Source: Ascidia mentula (lineage: Eukaryota > Chordata > Ascidiacea > Phlebobranchia > Ascidiidae). Taken from it: a stretch of 64,000 bases of DNA. Below are positions 23,280 through 33,810 of the stretch, piece after piece (positions within the stretch are counted from its first letter, which is position 1; every line of letters starts with the position of its first letter). The stretch is taken from contig OX387205.1 of assembly GCA_947561715.1 (NCBI GenBank), forward strand, positions 8,933,001 to 8,997,000, given 5' to 3'. The notes beneath the pieces are model-generated. The model was not told the DNA's origin. It did not search any database and saw only the letters and a list, made by a program, of their open reading frames with translations. Both the position numbers and the translations under genes were made by a program.

Positions 23280-26200
23280 ATGGGCCTGACTGTCCTGTTG
23301 TTTGTAACCTGTTTGGTTTCAATATCAAAAGGTAAGCAAGTTCGTCTGTTATAAAATGTAAATTTGGTTTTCGGGAATCTTCCACTTTGTCCGACCCAAA
23401 CATATATCACATGGTGACAATTGTCTTTCAACGGACAAAAGGGGCTGACGGTGCTATAGTTATACAAGCTTACACGCATGATGAGACACTTCAGAAAAAT
23501 AGACACAGACAAGTTTAAAACTCAAGACGAGATTATGGTCCCTGCCAAAAAGGATGTGACCCCAGTCACGTTTCTATTGTTCTCCTGCCATTCGAATGGC
23601 TACTGATGGTTTTCTAGTTTCCACACATTATAGGCACGAATGAAACGATTTCGTAACATTATATTCGCTAAGAAAATATCATTAGTTTCAGTAGCCTCGC
23701 CCAAGTGCACATTACTTAGGCACAAAATTCAAAGACTGTTTTTACTTTTCCTGTTTCATGCCTGTTTATAAATCAACTAACCTACACAACTGCACTTTAA
23801 AACTTTTCAGGACAAACCTATCTCCGTTGCTACTATTGTAATGAGTTGCTTTTCACCGGCCAACAACATATTAACAATGATTGCTACAACAACCCTTCGA
23901 AACTGCAAAATGAGTCCTGTCGTCTTTTCTACACAACTCCTCGCTGCTATTCAAAGTTCGAGATTCAGGATGGTGAGACTAATTGCATTGGACCAACAGA
24001 AGTGCTTAATTAACGTATTTGGAAACACATTTCTTTTGTGTGTAAGATAATGACCTATAGTTGTCGAAAAAACTATGATTAATGAGGATACCGTAAATAT
24101 GTCTGATTATATGTTATTCCCAGTAAAGATCAACCCATTACTTTCAATAAAGTTGTCTCAGTTAAAGCAGTCGAAATAGCCTATAGGTCTACTACGCATA
24201 GTTGGTTAGTGGTCGGATACTACACTTTTAGCAATACGTTATTTACTCAAATAAAAGCAAACCATCCATTTACTTGTTGGTGTTCCCAAACGAACTATAT
24301 ACTCTCCTCAATCCCAGGAACTGTGAGTAACGTTCAACGGGGATGTTACGATGCATCTACATCTACATCTACATCAGCACACACATGCTCGACAAGTTTT
24401 ATGTCAGTACAAGTGGAAAAAACCACTTGTCGTGATGATTGTTCCACCGACAACTGCAACAACATTCCTACCAGTAAGTTCGTGATGTTGGTGTTTCTTT
24501 AACGATCGCTGTAAACCTGTTAACTGTAGGAGATCTTTTGTCTTGCGCGAACAGTTGCTCGCAAGACTTGAATCAAGGTTTTTGTGACTATTTCACTGGT
24601 TCTTGTAGCTGTTCCAAAGGCTTCACTGGAGTTGATTGTTCAATAGGTAAGTAATCGGATGAGACTTAAGTTAAAACGTTTTGCAAAATCGCCATCACGT
24701 AGTTACTCTTGGATTCTTTTGAAAGAAAAGCAATCTTACAACTACAGTTACAAGTAACAACTCCTTAAATGATGTAAGTTACACATTGCAGTTGTTCCAA
24801 ATCCAGTGCTTAGAAGTTGCGTTCAGTGCAATGAGGAGACTGACCCGGGTTGCGCGACACAAACAGTTGGCAGCAAATGTTCTCAAAGCAGTGAGTTATA
24901 CTGCTCTGCCACCCACACAACTCTTTTGGATCCAAGTACGATGGAAAACTCCTATTTGTTCTATCCACTGAAAACAGTTTTAGTGATGCAAAATGTTTGA
25001 CCGCTAGGTGGAACCACTGTGCGGACAAGAATAGTGCGAGGTTGCACAACGGCTTTGAAATATAGGGATGCGTGTTTTTTCACAACTCCTCCTTACTCGC
25101 AATACAAATATTACACGGAGTACACATGTGTGAGCACTTGCGCCACAGACAACTGCAATACAGCAACACGTGAGATTTTGCAATATAATAGAAATATAAA
25201 CATTGATCGTATTGCTTTATCATTCTTGCCCAGCGAATGGAATCATCAGCGGAACAGAGAAAAAGGCACTTTACTGCATCCAATGCACAGAAACAAGAGT
25301 TTCTGGTGGTTGCACTTATTCCAACACGCGTTCGCTTTGTCCAGCGACCGCCACCCATTGCTATTCGGTTGCAACTTACTACACCGCAACCAAGACTGAT
25401 CTCACCTATATTGGAGGTAAATTACATATGACTAACCAACATTCATACATAAGAAAATTGCTGTGGTATATATATTACATAAATCATTTTGGTAATCTGG
25501 GTTTGATTATTTATTGACATCTATCAAGCAGAATGCCCAGTTAGCGGAGTTTTGTTTGCAGAGCCACCTGAATATCAATTTATTTCCGTGGTTCGTGGTT
25601 GTGGAACAAGTGCATTACCCAAGCAGTGCACCAGAAGCCAGCTGGGAACAACCAATGCTTATAAAACTGTGTGTCAAGAAAGCTGTCAAAGCGATGGATG
25701 CAACGATGGGTGGCGTAAGATTGATTTTATCTGGTATAAGTTGATTAAACGCGGCAATTTTTGAATCCGTAATACATTTGAAGCTGTGCAACGCAAGGTA
25801 GAGTTGTTAGAAACTAAATCCAACGCAAGATATATTAAAGCCTGAAAGTTCCTGCGTTTATTACAATTCAAAACTTCTTCGGCTATCATTTGGACCAGGG
25901 AAACCTAAACACATTAAGGAGACACCAGCTAAACCTTTATATATCTCTGTAGCAAACAGGCCAAAGTGCAGCAAGTGTTCGTCGTCAGGATCAAGTGGTT
26001 ACGACTGGTGTTTACTTAGTCCTTCCATCCCAACCCAGTGTGCAAAACCATACGAGTCACATTGTTACTACGCTGATGTCGGAAAAACTGGTTCAATGAC
26101 TGGTAAGACTTATTTGTTATTTCATTGTTCAAACTCATCGCATGTCGTCTGTCTTTTGGAGCATATTTCTCGTGGTTAAGTTATGAAGTGCTGCTTTACT

Positions 26201-26616
26201 GGCAACGATGGGTTGATCTTTGACATGGGAAACAGTTTATGAAACAAGATTTCTGGATGCAAACAAACGCATTGGATTAGGGGAATATAATGCAATGAAC
26301 CCATACTAGTGGAAACACAAAGCCTAAAGTTTATACAGTTTATTCACCCACTTATAAATTACAAATTCAAATATTCATTCAATTTATTAACATTTAATTA
26401 TTTAGTGATCGGGCGTAAATCCTGTTTTGTTTTTTTGGCCCAGCATCGATCAGCACAGGGTACCTACGTTATATCAAGCGAGGCTGCACTCATTTTGATC
26501 AGGGAAATGGCTGTTTGGGCAAATATGCGGGTCAAGCATTCATGACACAGTGTAACAAAACCTGCACAACTACCGGTTGTAACATGGGATTTGGAGATCC
26601 GACTGTTAACGTTTGA
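23280..26616 (+). CDS. Gene A: secreted LU-EGF-LU-LU-LU protein (no membrane anchor)
   Basis: Ten exons, all introns phase 1: 23280-23331, 23811-23972, 24318-24473, 24530-24646, 24792-24935, 25008-25169, 25234-25416, 25562-25714, 25953-26102, 26444-26616 (483 aa). Residues 1-17 are a signal peptide (MGLTVLLFVTCLVSISK). LU1 at 18-123 has the ten cysteines of a three-finger Ly6/uPAR domain (CYYC ... NDC ... ESC ... PRC / RGC ... HTC ... TTC..DDC.TDNCN). An EGF-like domain at 124-162 ends CSCSKGFTGVDC. LU2 is at 163-264, LU3 at 265-376 and LU4 at 377-483; each is split over two exons and ends in a C-x4-CN signature. A TGA after GDPTVNV ends the protein before the tail that gene B has, so it should be soluble. 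A donor (26632/GTAAGG) and acceptor (before 26691) follow the stop, and AATAAA lies near 26755. LU domains usually bind proteins; the ligand is unknown. Confidence 0.88.
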
Positions 26617-26754
26617 TTGCTGACTACAAATGGTAAGGATATAGTTTTGTTGAAACAAATGCTACAAATGTAGAGTTTTGTTTTTTCCAGGTTTGCTTTC
26701 ATACCGGACACAATAACAAGATGTTTTACTCTGTGTTGTCATCCATATAAGCGG

Positions 26755-26760
26755 AATAAA
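26755..26760 (+). terminator. Gene A polyadenylation signal
   Basis: AATAAA (in ggaataaagac) lies about 65 bases into a probable spliced 3' UTR exon that starts at 26691. Confidence 0.6.
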
Positions 26761-26779
26761 GACTTTGTTTGCTGGTTGC

Positions 26780-27982
26780 GCACAATCGTCCGTAAAACCG
26801 TTATACTGTAGTTTGTAGATAAAGTGCTGAGGTGTAGTTTATCACTAGAATGGTGCGTATATAGCGGCAAATATTTTCTACATACAAACAATAGAATATT
26901 TTGTGTACTATTTGAAGTCCTATCTTTCCCAATTTAGCCGAGTTTGTAATCGAAAATTTACAGCAACAAGGCACAAAACAGGTTTCTCCCAATCTTATTA
27001 CACAAAATACGTCATTCTATAAAACGAAATTTTTCAACCAACAACGCCTGTCTAAAAAATTGCAAGAAATTTGGCGCTTGTGGAGAGTATCGTTTGGCTT
27101 GTTTTGGTTCAAAAAATGTTACAACAAAGATATTGAAATTGAAAACATTGCAATAAAGTATACAAGGAATAGTTTTGATAGATGAAGTTGAGAGTGGCTT
27201 TACGAATTGGCCGATATCCAACCAAGAACAAACCAGGAAATTGTTGCAACAATCAGGACCATCAGTAGACTGTCGTTAGTAAACAATTCACTTTAAATTG
27301 TTCAATTCTAAAGCAAATAATTTTTAATTTGCCTGAATTCGCACCCACGTGGGAAGGACAAACAAAGGGTTATCGAGTCAGGCGCCCATATTCCTGGAAT
27401 CTTATAAATTGTACATAATGCGACAAACACTGATGTATTGTTCTTGTTTACTGTAAAAGCAAGATAGTACATAGGTTTAAGTTATAAAGAACTGTTAAAT
27501 AAAAGCTTAATAATTTTTTAATGTATAATAAAAGCCAAATAATTGTTTTGCTGTACAAAGTGTTACTTACTGTGGATATGCAATAAAATGCCGGATACAT
27601 GTCAAATTCTGGCAGGCCTAAATTTGTCGACCGCTATAAAAATAGTATTATATATTCGTGTTTATATTCGAGCACTTTAAAATGTACACAACATTATAGT
27701 ACTGCCACATTTCAATACTTCTGAATTTCCTTACAATGATGTTTGTATGTAATTACATGATAATTTTTTTTTGTCTTGTTTGGAACATCTCAGAACAATT
27801 GAAGCAACAAACTAGCGAAACACAGTCAAGAGACTGCAATGAGTTTTGGAAAACTGAGGTTTGGAAATATGCTGTCAGTTTTTATAAATTAAACTCATTG
27901 TTTTAAAAGAAATACCACAACGGCTTGCTGGCACCAAAATGCATAAAATCTATAGAATAACAACAAAATACAAGCATTCGGT
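26780..27982. other. Spacer between genes A and B
   Basis: About 1.2 kb of AT-rich sequence with no coding potential that I can support. Open frames in it are short and lack cysteine patterns or splice context. Confidence 0.45.
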
Positions 27983-28128
27983 CTATTAATTACGTGCTTG
28001 TTATTGAAGGTTGTCACAACGAATCGTTTCATCCGCTTCCTTGATGACGTGTACTGATGCGCCATGAAACACCGGCAACAGCACGTTCTTCATGCCACCA
28101 AAACTCCCCACTTCGTTTAAACGCGCGT
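27983..28128 (+). promoter_or_regulatory. Conserved upstream block of gene B
   Basis: Counterpart of the block before gene A. It ends about 154 bases before the gene B ATG. Conservation covers roughly 145 bases with scattered substitutions, including gaaacaccggcaacagcacg and ttcatgccaccaaaactccc. The spacing and the drop in similarity on both sides argue for function, although simple duplication remains possible. Confidence 0.5.
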
Positions 28129-28281
28129 GAAAATGTTCATAGTGTTAAAGCAAGTGGGGAGTCACAATACGACACAAGTGAAAAGTTTAAGGGTTTTGAA
28201 ATGTCAAAAAGCTTGATTGATATAAAATCGTATTGCCAGGTCGTATAGGAGATTTGAATACTGTGTGTTTGGGAGGAAAGG

Positions 28282-31200
28282 ATGAGGTTGTGTCTGCTGC
28301 TGCTAACAAGCTTCGATGTCATACCAAGAGGTAAGCACGTTGAAATACGCAAAACACAAAAAATGCATATTTTGTGATATAATGTATTGACCAACATGCT
28401 TGTGTTTTCTAAGTTTTACTTTGTGCAAACTATACCTATTTCCAATGCGGGGGGCATTTTTTTTCTAATCAAATGTGTCAGACCTAAGACAAGAAACTAC
28501 TTCAAGCTGTATGTTACAACACACTCGATACCAAAATGCACAAATTTGTTAAACAAAGAAGGGAAATAGTATGGGATTGAGCTATAGTGGATATGACTTC
28601 ATACACGCTTCCTAACGTCCTGTTGTCGTTCGATTTGCAACTTGTTATTTTCCAGCCACCACATGACAAAAGTGCTTTTGATGATGATTTTAGAAATCTG
28701 GTTGACGCAAGAGTGGCAAATTTGAACAAATTAGTTTACCAATAACCTGAACATGCGCACAGACCAATGAATTTTAAAATTAACTAACATTTACAGCACG
28801 AGATTGTTTTCAACTTTGTATACGTTAATATATTGATATTCCTACAGAAGTATTTTATGCTTTCCAGGACAAGCGAAACTTTTTTGTTACTACTGTGATC
28901 AGTTGTATTTTAATGGCGAATCATACAGTAGCATTGATTGCTACAGCAACACTACGAATCTCCCGTATTTAGCCTGTCCGGTGCATTTCAAAACTCCACG
29001 CTGCTTTTCACAATTCGGGCTACATGACGGTAAGATTAATCACATTTCAGCATAAGTTACCTTATTTAAAATGGTAGCATATATCATTTTTCAGGCATTA
29101 GAACATTGAGGGATAAGTTTTTCGTACTTAACATACAGCCTGGCGCTATTACCATATCATATTGTACGTTTACATTGTCACAGTGCTATAAAATATTTTA
29201 TTTCGAACAAAAGACACATTTCAAGCATATAAGCACACAGACCGTTTAGACGTCACTCACAATTTCGAAACCAATACGACATGAAACAAAAAGCCATTCG
29301 TCTAGTGATGTGTCATCTCTATCAAAAACTCCTTTTTCCCTCACCGCAGGAACCGTGACTAATGTTCAACGAAATTGCTATGATGCGTCTACATCAGCAC
29401 CAGCATCGGGTCGCACATGTTCAACAAGGTATGTGTCAGTACGAGGGGAAGATACCACTTGTCGATATGATTGTTCCACCGACAACTGCAACAACATCCC
29501 AACTAGTAAGTTCGTGATGTTGGTGTTTCTTAACAATTGCTGTAAACCTGTTAACTGTAGGAGATCTTTTGTCTTGCGCGAACAGTTGCTCGCAAAACTT
29601 GAACCAAGGTTTTTGTGATTATTTCACTGGTTCTTGTAGCTGTTCCAAAGGCTTCACTGGAGTTGATTGTTCAATAGGTAAGTTGTTATGTGCTTGGCAA
29701 CTTAAGCAACAAATGTTGAGGAATTTTTGAGCTCATTTTGCCGAAACAATTGTACACAAATGTATATCTGAAAATTATTTACTGAAATTTAACATTTTGC
29801 AGTTGTTTCAAAAGTGGCGCTTAGAAGTTGCGTTCAGTGCAATGAGGAGACTGACCAGGGTTGCAGGACACAAACAGTTGGCAGCAAATGCTCTCAAATC
29901 CATGAGAAATATTGCTCTGCCTCACAAACAACTCTTATGTATCCAAGTACGATAAAAACTCTTGATATATTTCTTAAAATAATAACAAGTTACAAAACTT
30001 TGGCCGCTAGATGACACCACTGTACGGACAAGAGTGGTGCGTGGCTGCGCTATATGGTTGAAAAATAGAGACGAGTGCTTTTTTTCCACCCCTCCTTACT
30101 CTCGATACAAACTTCATACGGAGTACACGTGTGTGAGCAATTGTGCCACTGATAACTGCAACACAGCAACACGTGAGCTCTGTTATAAAACAGGAATTAT
30201 ACAGAAATCGCTTAAAAATGACCATTTTCGCAGCGAACGGAGTGATTGCTGGAATAGAGAAAAGGGCACTTTACTGCATCGAATGCACAGAAACAAGAGA
30301 CTATGGTGGTTGCGCCTTTAAAACACGTCGCTCACTGTGTCCAGTGACCGCCACCCATTGCTACTCGGTTGTAACTTACTACACCTCAACCAAGAATGAT
30401 CTAAGCTACAACGGTGGTAAACTTCAGACTAATAAGTATATTAGTGAACGTGTATGAATAAAAAATGGAAAATTTTATGTCCAGTATATTCAATTAAATC
30501 AAACAAAACAGGAAACACTTTAGGTTTGAGTTAGTAAGTCGTACACGAGGGATTTTCATTACTCAAGTTTCACCAAATTTTCTTCGCAGAGCCACCTGAG
30601 TATTACTTTATTTCATTGGTTCGAGGTTGTAGAACAACTGCATTGCCCAAGCAGTGCAGCATAACCCAGCTGGGTACAACCAGTGCCTACAAAACTGTGT
30701 GCCAGGAAAGCTGCCAAAGCGATGGATGCAATGATGGGTGGCGTAAGACTAATTTACATTTTCTCCTTATCATTACATATGTGTAGTATACTAAATGCAC
30801 AAGCTTTGGTGCAAAATACTTGGAGTTAATGAGTCTGAATAGGAAAGCCGAAGCTAATATGTTATTGATAATATTATGTAATCGTTTCGAACTCTTACTG
30901 GGTTGATCATCAGCACTAGAATGAACTGCATGCACAAGCTTTTTTGCTTACTTTTCCCAACTATGTCACAGAAAGTGTCTTTAAAACATATTTCAAATAA
31001 GTAGATCCACCAAAGGTGTATTTGTAGTTAAATGTTATGTTATTTGTGCAATTGATCAACAGCACAGTTAAATTCCAAAGAATCTTTCCTTCCGTACAAT
31101 TAAACGTAGATTATTATTTACCCTAATTTCACCTGTTTTTTTTAACTTGTCTTCATCCGGGTACAATTAAAGTTGAATTTGTGAAGTGTTTTTCCTCTCA

Positions 31201-32995
31201 TGGTTCGTTTTGCTCACTTTATATATCTTGTTTACACGCACTGTTTCGACCTGTCAGGTCTCATCAGTGCAGCTGTTGATGTGGCACTGTGATAGCTGGT
31301 AGACTAGCAGGCACACAGATTTCCACTTTGTGGTACCTTTCGGTCAATCGTCGATATGTTGGGTACCAAACTAGGTACCAATCAACAGGCCGAAACAGTG
31401 CGTGTATACACCCTATCTGCAGCTCTCATTGATTATTATGGCTCTTTTGCGCATATAATATCTTGTTTGTTATGCAAAATCTGCACAATTACATAACTGT
31501 TTATATATCTATTCCAACAAAAAAAATCCAACAAGTTTTTATTTTAAGCACTACTTATAGAAGTACGGAAAAACTACATTAGCCTATATGCTCTTTCCGA
31601 CAGAAAAGTATCTGCCAATCATAATTCACATTCAAAACTCAAACATTTGTACCTTTACAGCAAACAGGCCAAAGTGCGTCAGGTGTTCGTCGTCAGGATC
31701 ATCAAGTGGTTACGACTCGTGTTTACTTAGTCCTTCCATCCCAATCCAGTGTGCATATCCATACGAGTCACATTGTTACTACACTGATGTCGGAAAAACT
31801 GGTTCAATCACTGGTAACACAAATCGTTTGTTATTTAACAGTCTAACCAGCGTTATTTACAACTTTTACATATAATGTATTGGTCGATCAGACAAAATAG
31901 GAACCATTTTTTCTACCGTCTGGAAAAAATATTGCAGTAGAATTTGTGAACAATTAAATAAACAGTGAACTATAGTCTGGTGGTTCGGTTTGTTTTATAA
32001 ACACTAGTGACGAGAGAAGTTCAATTTTTGTCAAAACTTTATTTTACAATTTTGCTCAAGTTAATTTTCTTTTAGGTCCTGCGTCAAATCAAACCGGATA
32101 TTCACGATATATCTACCGAGGCTGTACTCATTTTGATAAAGGAAATGGCTGTTTGGACAAATACGCGGGTCTAGCGTCTATGACTCAATGTAACAAAACC
32201 TGCACCACTACTGGTTGTAACATAGGGTATGGTGAACCAGCACTAGTGCCTCAAATTGCTTACTCCAAATATGGTAAGCCCAATTATTTGTTTGGCTGCT
32301 ACAAATGGGTTTGACTGACTATCATTAGTTCCTGCGGATGTTTAGTCTTGTTACGGCGGACTTTCTCAATCGCATGTTTTTCCGAGCACGAGAAATGCTT
32401 TCACTTAAGTTCACACAGAAATAAACCTCTGTCAAATCAAAAATAGTGGCCCATAGTTTTCGTTTTTGTTAAATTTGCCCTAATTTCCTGCGAATTCTTT
32501 TTTTGGGGCTATTTTCGATAGTTTTTTGGCGGGAGAATAAATTCTATAATGTACCAAAATACTCAGCGCTTCAAGTTTGTGTAAAATCTCCAAAATAAGT
32601 TTAGTTGTAAAAATTCGTTTGAAAAACGCCGCCCACACCAACCGATTGTCAGGACCAGTCAAAACAGCAGTCAACAACTCATATAACCCCCACTGTACTG
32701 AAGAAAATAAAACTGGAAACATTAACACCCGTTTTCAACGATATGATGGCAAATAGGCCATTAGAGAGACTATTGTAACTAATATAAAATCGGCTCAAAG
32801 CCATCGTTCTTACATGTAAAAGTGTAGTATTGGCAAGCAAATCCATTTTCCCAAAACTGTGGAGTTTCTGCGTTGTAGAAAAAGTCAAATTACAAAATGG
32901 CTTTTAATATGTTTTTAGGTTTCAGCAATTGCAGAGGTCTCCTCCAGGTCATGATAAGAATCTCAATGGCTCTATTCGTCGGATTTTGGTTATAA
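28282..32995 (+). CDS. Gene B: GPI-tailed LU-EGF-LU-LU-LU protein
   Basis: Eleven exons, all introns phase 1: 28282-28330, 28868-29029, 29350-29505, 29561-29677, 29803-29946, 30011-30172, 30234-30416, 30590-30742, 31661-31813, 32076-32273, 32919-32995 (517 aa). Order: signal peptide (MRLCLLLLTSFDVI), LU1 17-122 (CYYCDQLYF ... CSTDNCNN), EGF-like 123-161 (CSCSKGFTGVDC), LU2 162-263 (CVQCNEETDQGC ... CATDNCN), LU3 264-375 (CIECTETRDYGGC ... CNDGW), LU4 376-492 (KCVRCSS ... CTTTGCNIG), then a 25-residue tail ending IRISMALFVGFWL, hydrophobic to the last residue as in a GPI-attachment signal. It is the closest full-length relative of gene A and of pseudogene C. Intron 30743-31660 carries a snap-back repeat. 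Surface display on the outer membrane leaflet is inferred from the tail. Confidence 0.88.
31225..31410. repeat. Snap-back repeat with gtttcgacct / ggccgaaac ends
   Basis: Inside a gene B intron. It opens with gcactgtttcgacctgtcag, continues gtctcatcagtgcagctgttg and closes with ggccgaaacagtgc, an inverted repeat. The same core (ggtctcatcagtgcagctgtt with aggtcgaaacagttg) occurs in the gene F intron at 53.4-53.8 kb. No protein is encoded. It is probably a non-autonomous element of the MITE or foldback type. Confidence 0.6.
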
Positions 32996-33810
32996 TCAAT
33001 TTTGGAGTTGCATTTTAATGGTCTTACTGTCAACAATGCAAATACATAAGCATTGCATGGCACCTTTGCCAGTGTTCCCGAAATGCTATAGTGTAAACAG
33101 AGTTTAAAAGACCTAAGGTTGCAGATATATATTTCTTTTAGCTTTTTGTTAACATTTCAGCATTTATATTGTTTTTCATAATCTACAGCAACAGAGAATA
33201 CAAAGCTATTCAGGGAATTTTTATGTAGAAAATGTTCGTATCGAGGGTATGCGTGGTTACGCACAACAGGGGTTGCTTGCACGCAAAGTTAAATTCTGCA
33301 AGGTCACAGCGGGTTGCAGTGTGTTTCCACTAAATATTATACGTTCACTGTCCATGTTGTTTTGCAAATATATGCCAAATATATAAATTGGGTATTATTA
33401 TGCAGAGTATATATACTTTATTTTGAACTGTTACATATAGGGCTTAACTCAGCACATGTTGAATTAGCTCAATGCGGCTGGAGTGTGATAGGTTGACTAA
33501 CTGCTGTCGAACTGAATGGCATCGTCTACTGCGCAAACAAATGACCAACAACAAAAACCTTTTGCGTAAAATATTACTTCTTGCTGATCAAAATAATTAT
33601 GAAAGGTTTGCATTTGTTTTGATAGATTGTATTTTGTTGCGACAATTAGTTTCAATTAAAACACGTCAGTGGAATAAATTATATCGTCGCCATTATTTTT
33701 TATTCACAGATATTGCAAATTCATTAAAATAATGAGAGCGATTTTCTACGAATAATCAAGATGTTTTATATATTTTTATGTTAAAAGCCGATTTGTTTGA
33801 ATCCGAAATT
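32996..33810. other. Convergent spacer between genes B and D
   Basis: Holds the 3' flanks of two converging genes and matches 42793-43601. A plus-strand frame at 33472-33732 has a related frame in the other copy. It lacks splice context and family features, and is explained by the duplication. Confidence 0.5.

Noticed and set aside
25532-25562. Alternative acceptor (CAAGCAG) 26 bases upstream of the LU3 second-half exon of gene A
   Set aside because: It would also give an open frame, but gene B and the family pattern support the acceptor TTTGCAG just before AGCCACCTGA.
33472-33732. Frame conserved between the two segmental copies (also 43268-43546)
   Set aside because: The similarity follows from the recent duplication; non-coding sequence around it is equally conserved, and there is no start or splice context.
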